From an uncultured bacterium (lineage in GTDB: Bacteria; Planctomycetota; UBA1135; UBA2386): DNA of 6,698 nucleotides. Of the stretch, positions 5,655 to 6,698 are shown piece by piece. The position numbers and the translations under genes were made by a program. The notes beneath the pieces are model-generated. The model did no database searches and was not told the DNA's origin. It saw only the letters and a program-made list of their open reading frames with translations. The stretch covers positions 1-6,698 of the forward strand of contig CALKYL010000114.1 of assembly GCA_938003515.1 (NCBI GenBank). Reading direction: 5' to 3'. The first letter of the stretch is position 1. Each line of letters starts with the position of its first letter.

Positions 5655-6698
5655 TACCACACGGGATTCCTGTCGCTGTCGCTCCTCTGTGTCGCCGTGC
5701 CCGCGCAGACCCTTCGCGTCGTGCCGAACGGCTACGAGTCGCTCGAAGGCACGAGCGCCGCCCGCACGCCGCTGGGCTGGACCTCCGGGCGCGTGCAGTA
5801 CCTCGTCGACGGAGCACAGCTGTGCCAGTCCGTCGCCGTCGTCACGGAGCTGCGGCTGCGGCTCGACGGCGGCAACTTCAACCTCGACGTGCCGGTCGCG
5901 AAGACGTTCCAGGCCACGGTCGACGTCTACGAGGTCCCGATCACGCCGGACACGATGAGCGCCGACTGGCTCACGAACATCGGCGCCGCCCTGCCAACCA
6001 ACGTCTTCTCGGGCACCCTGCAGGTGCCGGCCGCGTCCCGGCAGTGGCCCTACCCCAACCCGTTCACCGTCGACATCCCGCTCTCGCAGCCGCTCGTCTA
6101 CCAGCGCAGCAACGGCAACCTGATGCTCGACATCACCGTCACGGGCGGCAGCGGCGACAACTGGCCGGCGGACGGGTTCTTCTTCCACGCGACCGAGGCC
6201 CGCGGCGAGGTCACGCGCATCTGGGAGGACTCCGCGTGCGCGACGGCCTCGGGCTCGCTGTCGCTCGGCGTGGCGCAGGTGCTGGGCAACGGCGTCGTCG
6301 GAGGCACGTTGACGGTCGACCAGACCGTCACGCCCGGCGGCGGCGCGTCGATCCCGTTCGTCCTGCACGCGCTGTCGCTCGACAACCAGCAGTCGGGCGG
6401 CGCGGCCCTGCCGATCCAGCTCGGCGCGTTCCAGGCGCCGAACTGCCAGTGGAACGTCGGCCTGGACCTGACGAGCCTCGTCGCCGGCACCGATCCGAGC
6501 CAGGTCTGGCAGCTGCCGGCCGACCCGAGCGCCATCGGCGTGGCCGTGTTCACGCAGGCCGTCGGCCTCGCCGCGCCGACGTTCGCCTTCGTGCCGGCGC
6601 AGAACGCGTGGCAGGTCCGCATCGGCGCGACCGTGCCGCCGCCGGGCCCCGCGCAGATGGTGCACCGGTCGAACTACACCACGCAGACGACCGGCGCG
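5652..6698 (+). CDS. Secreted beta-rich protein of unknown function, 3' truncated
   Basis: An ATG at 5652 opens a frame that runs without a stop to the last base (349 codons visible), so the C-terminus lies beyond the window. Residues 1-19 form a signal peptide (hydrophobic core FLSLSLLCVAV) with a likely signal peptidase I cut after AVPA or AVPAQ. The mature part has almost no charged helices and is rich in Val, Thr, Gly and Asn, typical of extracellular beta-sandwich proteins. Segment 24-166 (VPNGYESLEG..., RVQYLVDGAQL, TELRLRLDGGNFN, then NPFTVDIPLSQPLVY and GNLMLDITVTGG) resembles an unnamed secreted module I associate with deep-branching Planctomycetota, where related copies are multiplied. 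A second Gly-rich beta region follows from about residue 200, with Cys at 196 and 265 as a possible disulfide pair. No catalytic motif is seen. It is divergent from the lipoprotein gene and shares with it the symmetric 85-bp region. There is no convincing Shine-Dalgarno. Confidence 0.8.
   Translation, partial: MYHTGFLSLSLLCVAVPAQTLRVVPNGYESLEGTSAARTPLGWTSGRVQYLVDGAQLCQSVAVVTELRLRLDGGNFNLDVPVAKTFQATVDVYEVPITPDTMSADWLTNIGAALPTNVFSGTLQVPAASRQWPYPNPFTVDIPLSQPLVYQRSNGNLMLDITVTGGSGDNWPADGFFFHATEARGEVTRIWEDSACATASGSLSLGVAQVLGNGVVGGTLTVDQTVTPGGGASIPFVLHALSLDNQQSGGAALPIQLGAFQAPNCQWNVGLDLTSLVAGTDPSQVWQLPADPSAIGVAVFTQAVGLAAPTFAFVPAQNAWQVRIGATVPPPGPAQMVHRSNYTTQTTGA

Noticed and set aside
5567..5662. A 32-residue N-terminal extension of the lipoprotein, starting at 5662.
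   Set aside because: It would cross the divergent gene's start codon and bury the signal peptide. The ATG at 5566 begins a proper lipoprotein signal.
4746..6665. A 639-codon open frame on the minus strand spanning the lipoprotein and secreted-protein region.
   Set aside because: It is antisense to the secreted-protein gene and out of frame with the lipoprotein gene. The translation is Arg/Ala-rich with no domain, as expected from long stop-free frames in GC-rich DNA.
1..6698. CRISPR arrays, tRNA or rRNA genes, insertion sequences or prophage signs.
   Set aside because: No regularly spaced repeats, cloverleaf-like sequence, transposase motif or composition break was seen on reading either strand.

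Overview
The window is about 70% G+C or more by eye and is densely coding, with short intergenic gaps and many GTG starts. The gene content points to Planctomycetota, probably a deep-branching marine type. It holds an ECF sigma factor next to the C-terminal TPR part of a probable Ser/Thr-kinase-type protein, a Uma2-family nuclease, a lipoprotein sulfatase, and a secreted all-beta protein of a type that is expanded in such genomes. This assignment is inference from gene families. No rRNA, tRNA, CRISPR array, insertion sequence or origin was seen.

Layout, left to right. (1) Positions 1-755, plus strand: end of a TPR protein cut by the window edge, followed by a 13-bp hairpin. (2) 831-1469, plus: ECF-type sigma factor. 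(3) 1539-2234, plus: Uma2-family (PD-(D/E)XK) protein. Genes 2 and 3 each have a -10-like hexamer only 9-12 bases before a GTG start and no Shine-Dalgarno, which suggests leaderless transcripts. (4) 2311-3762, minus: S1-family sulfatase with a lipoprotein signal and an intact Cys-type formylglycine motif, converging on the Uma2 gene. (5) 3962-4663, minus: DUF1826-like protein with an HxD...H...R residue set. (6) 4769-5566, minus: unrecognised lipoprotein. (7) 5652 to the window end, plus: secreted protein, truncated, divergent from gene 6. No gene-free stretch exceeds 200 bases.

The most notable structure is the 85-bp gap between the divergent genes 6 and 7. It carries two nested, perfectly matched 8-bp inverted repeats on exactly the same dyad axis (position 5609), which is also the midpoint between the two start codons. 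The 16 bases ahead of each ATG are near copies of each other. This suggests one symmetric control region for an uncharacterised lipoprotein/secreted-protein pair. Genes 4-6 share a strand but have gaps of 105 and 199 bases, so a single operon is not clear. The 199-base gap holds a large inverted repeat just ahead of the sulfatase. Nothing in the window proves a joint pathway; sulfatase, lipoprotein and secreted protein all fit a cell-surface or extracellular theme.
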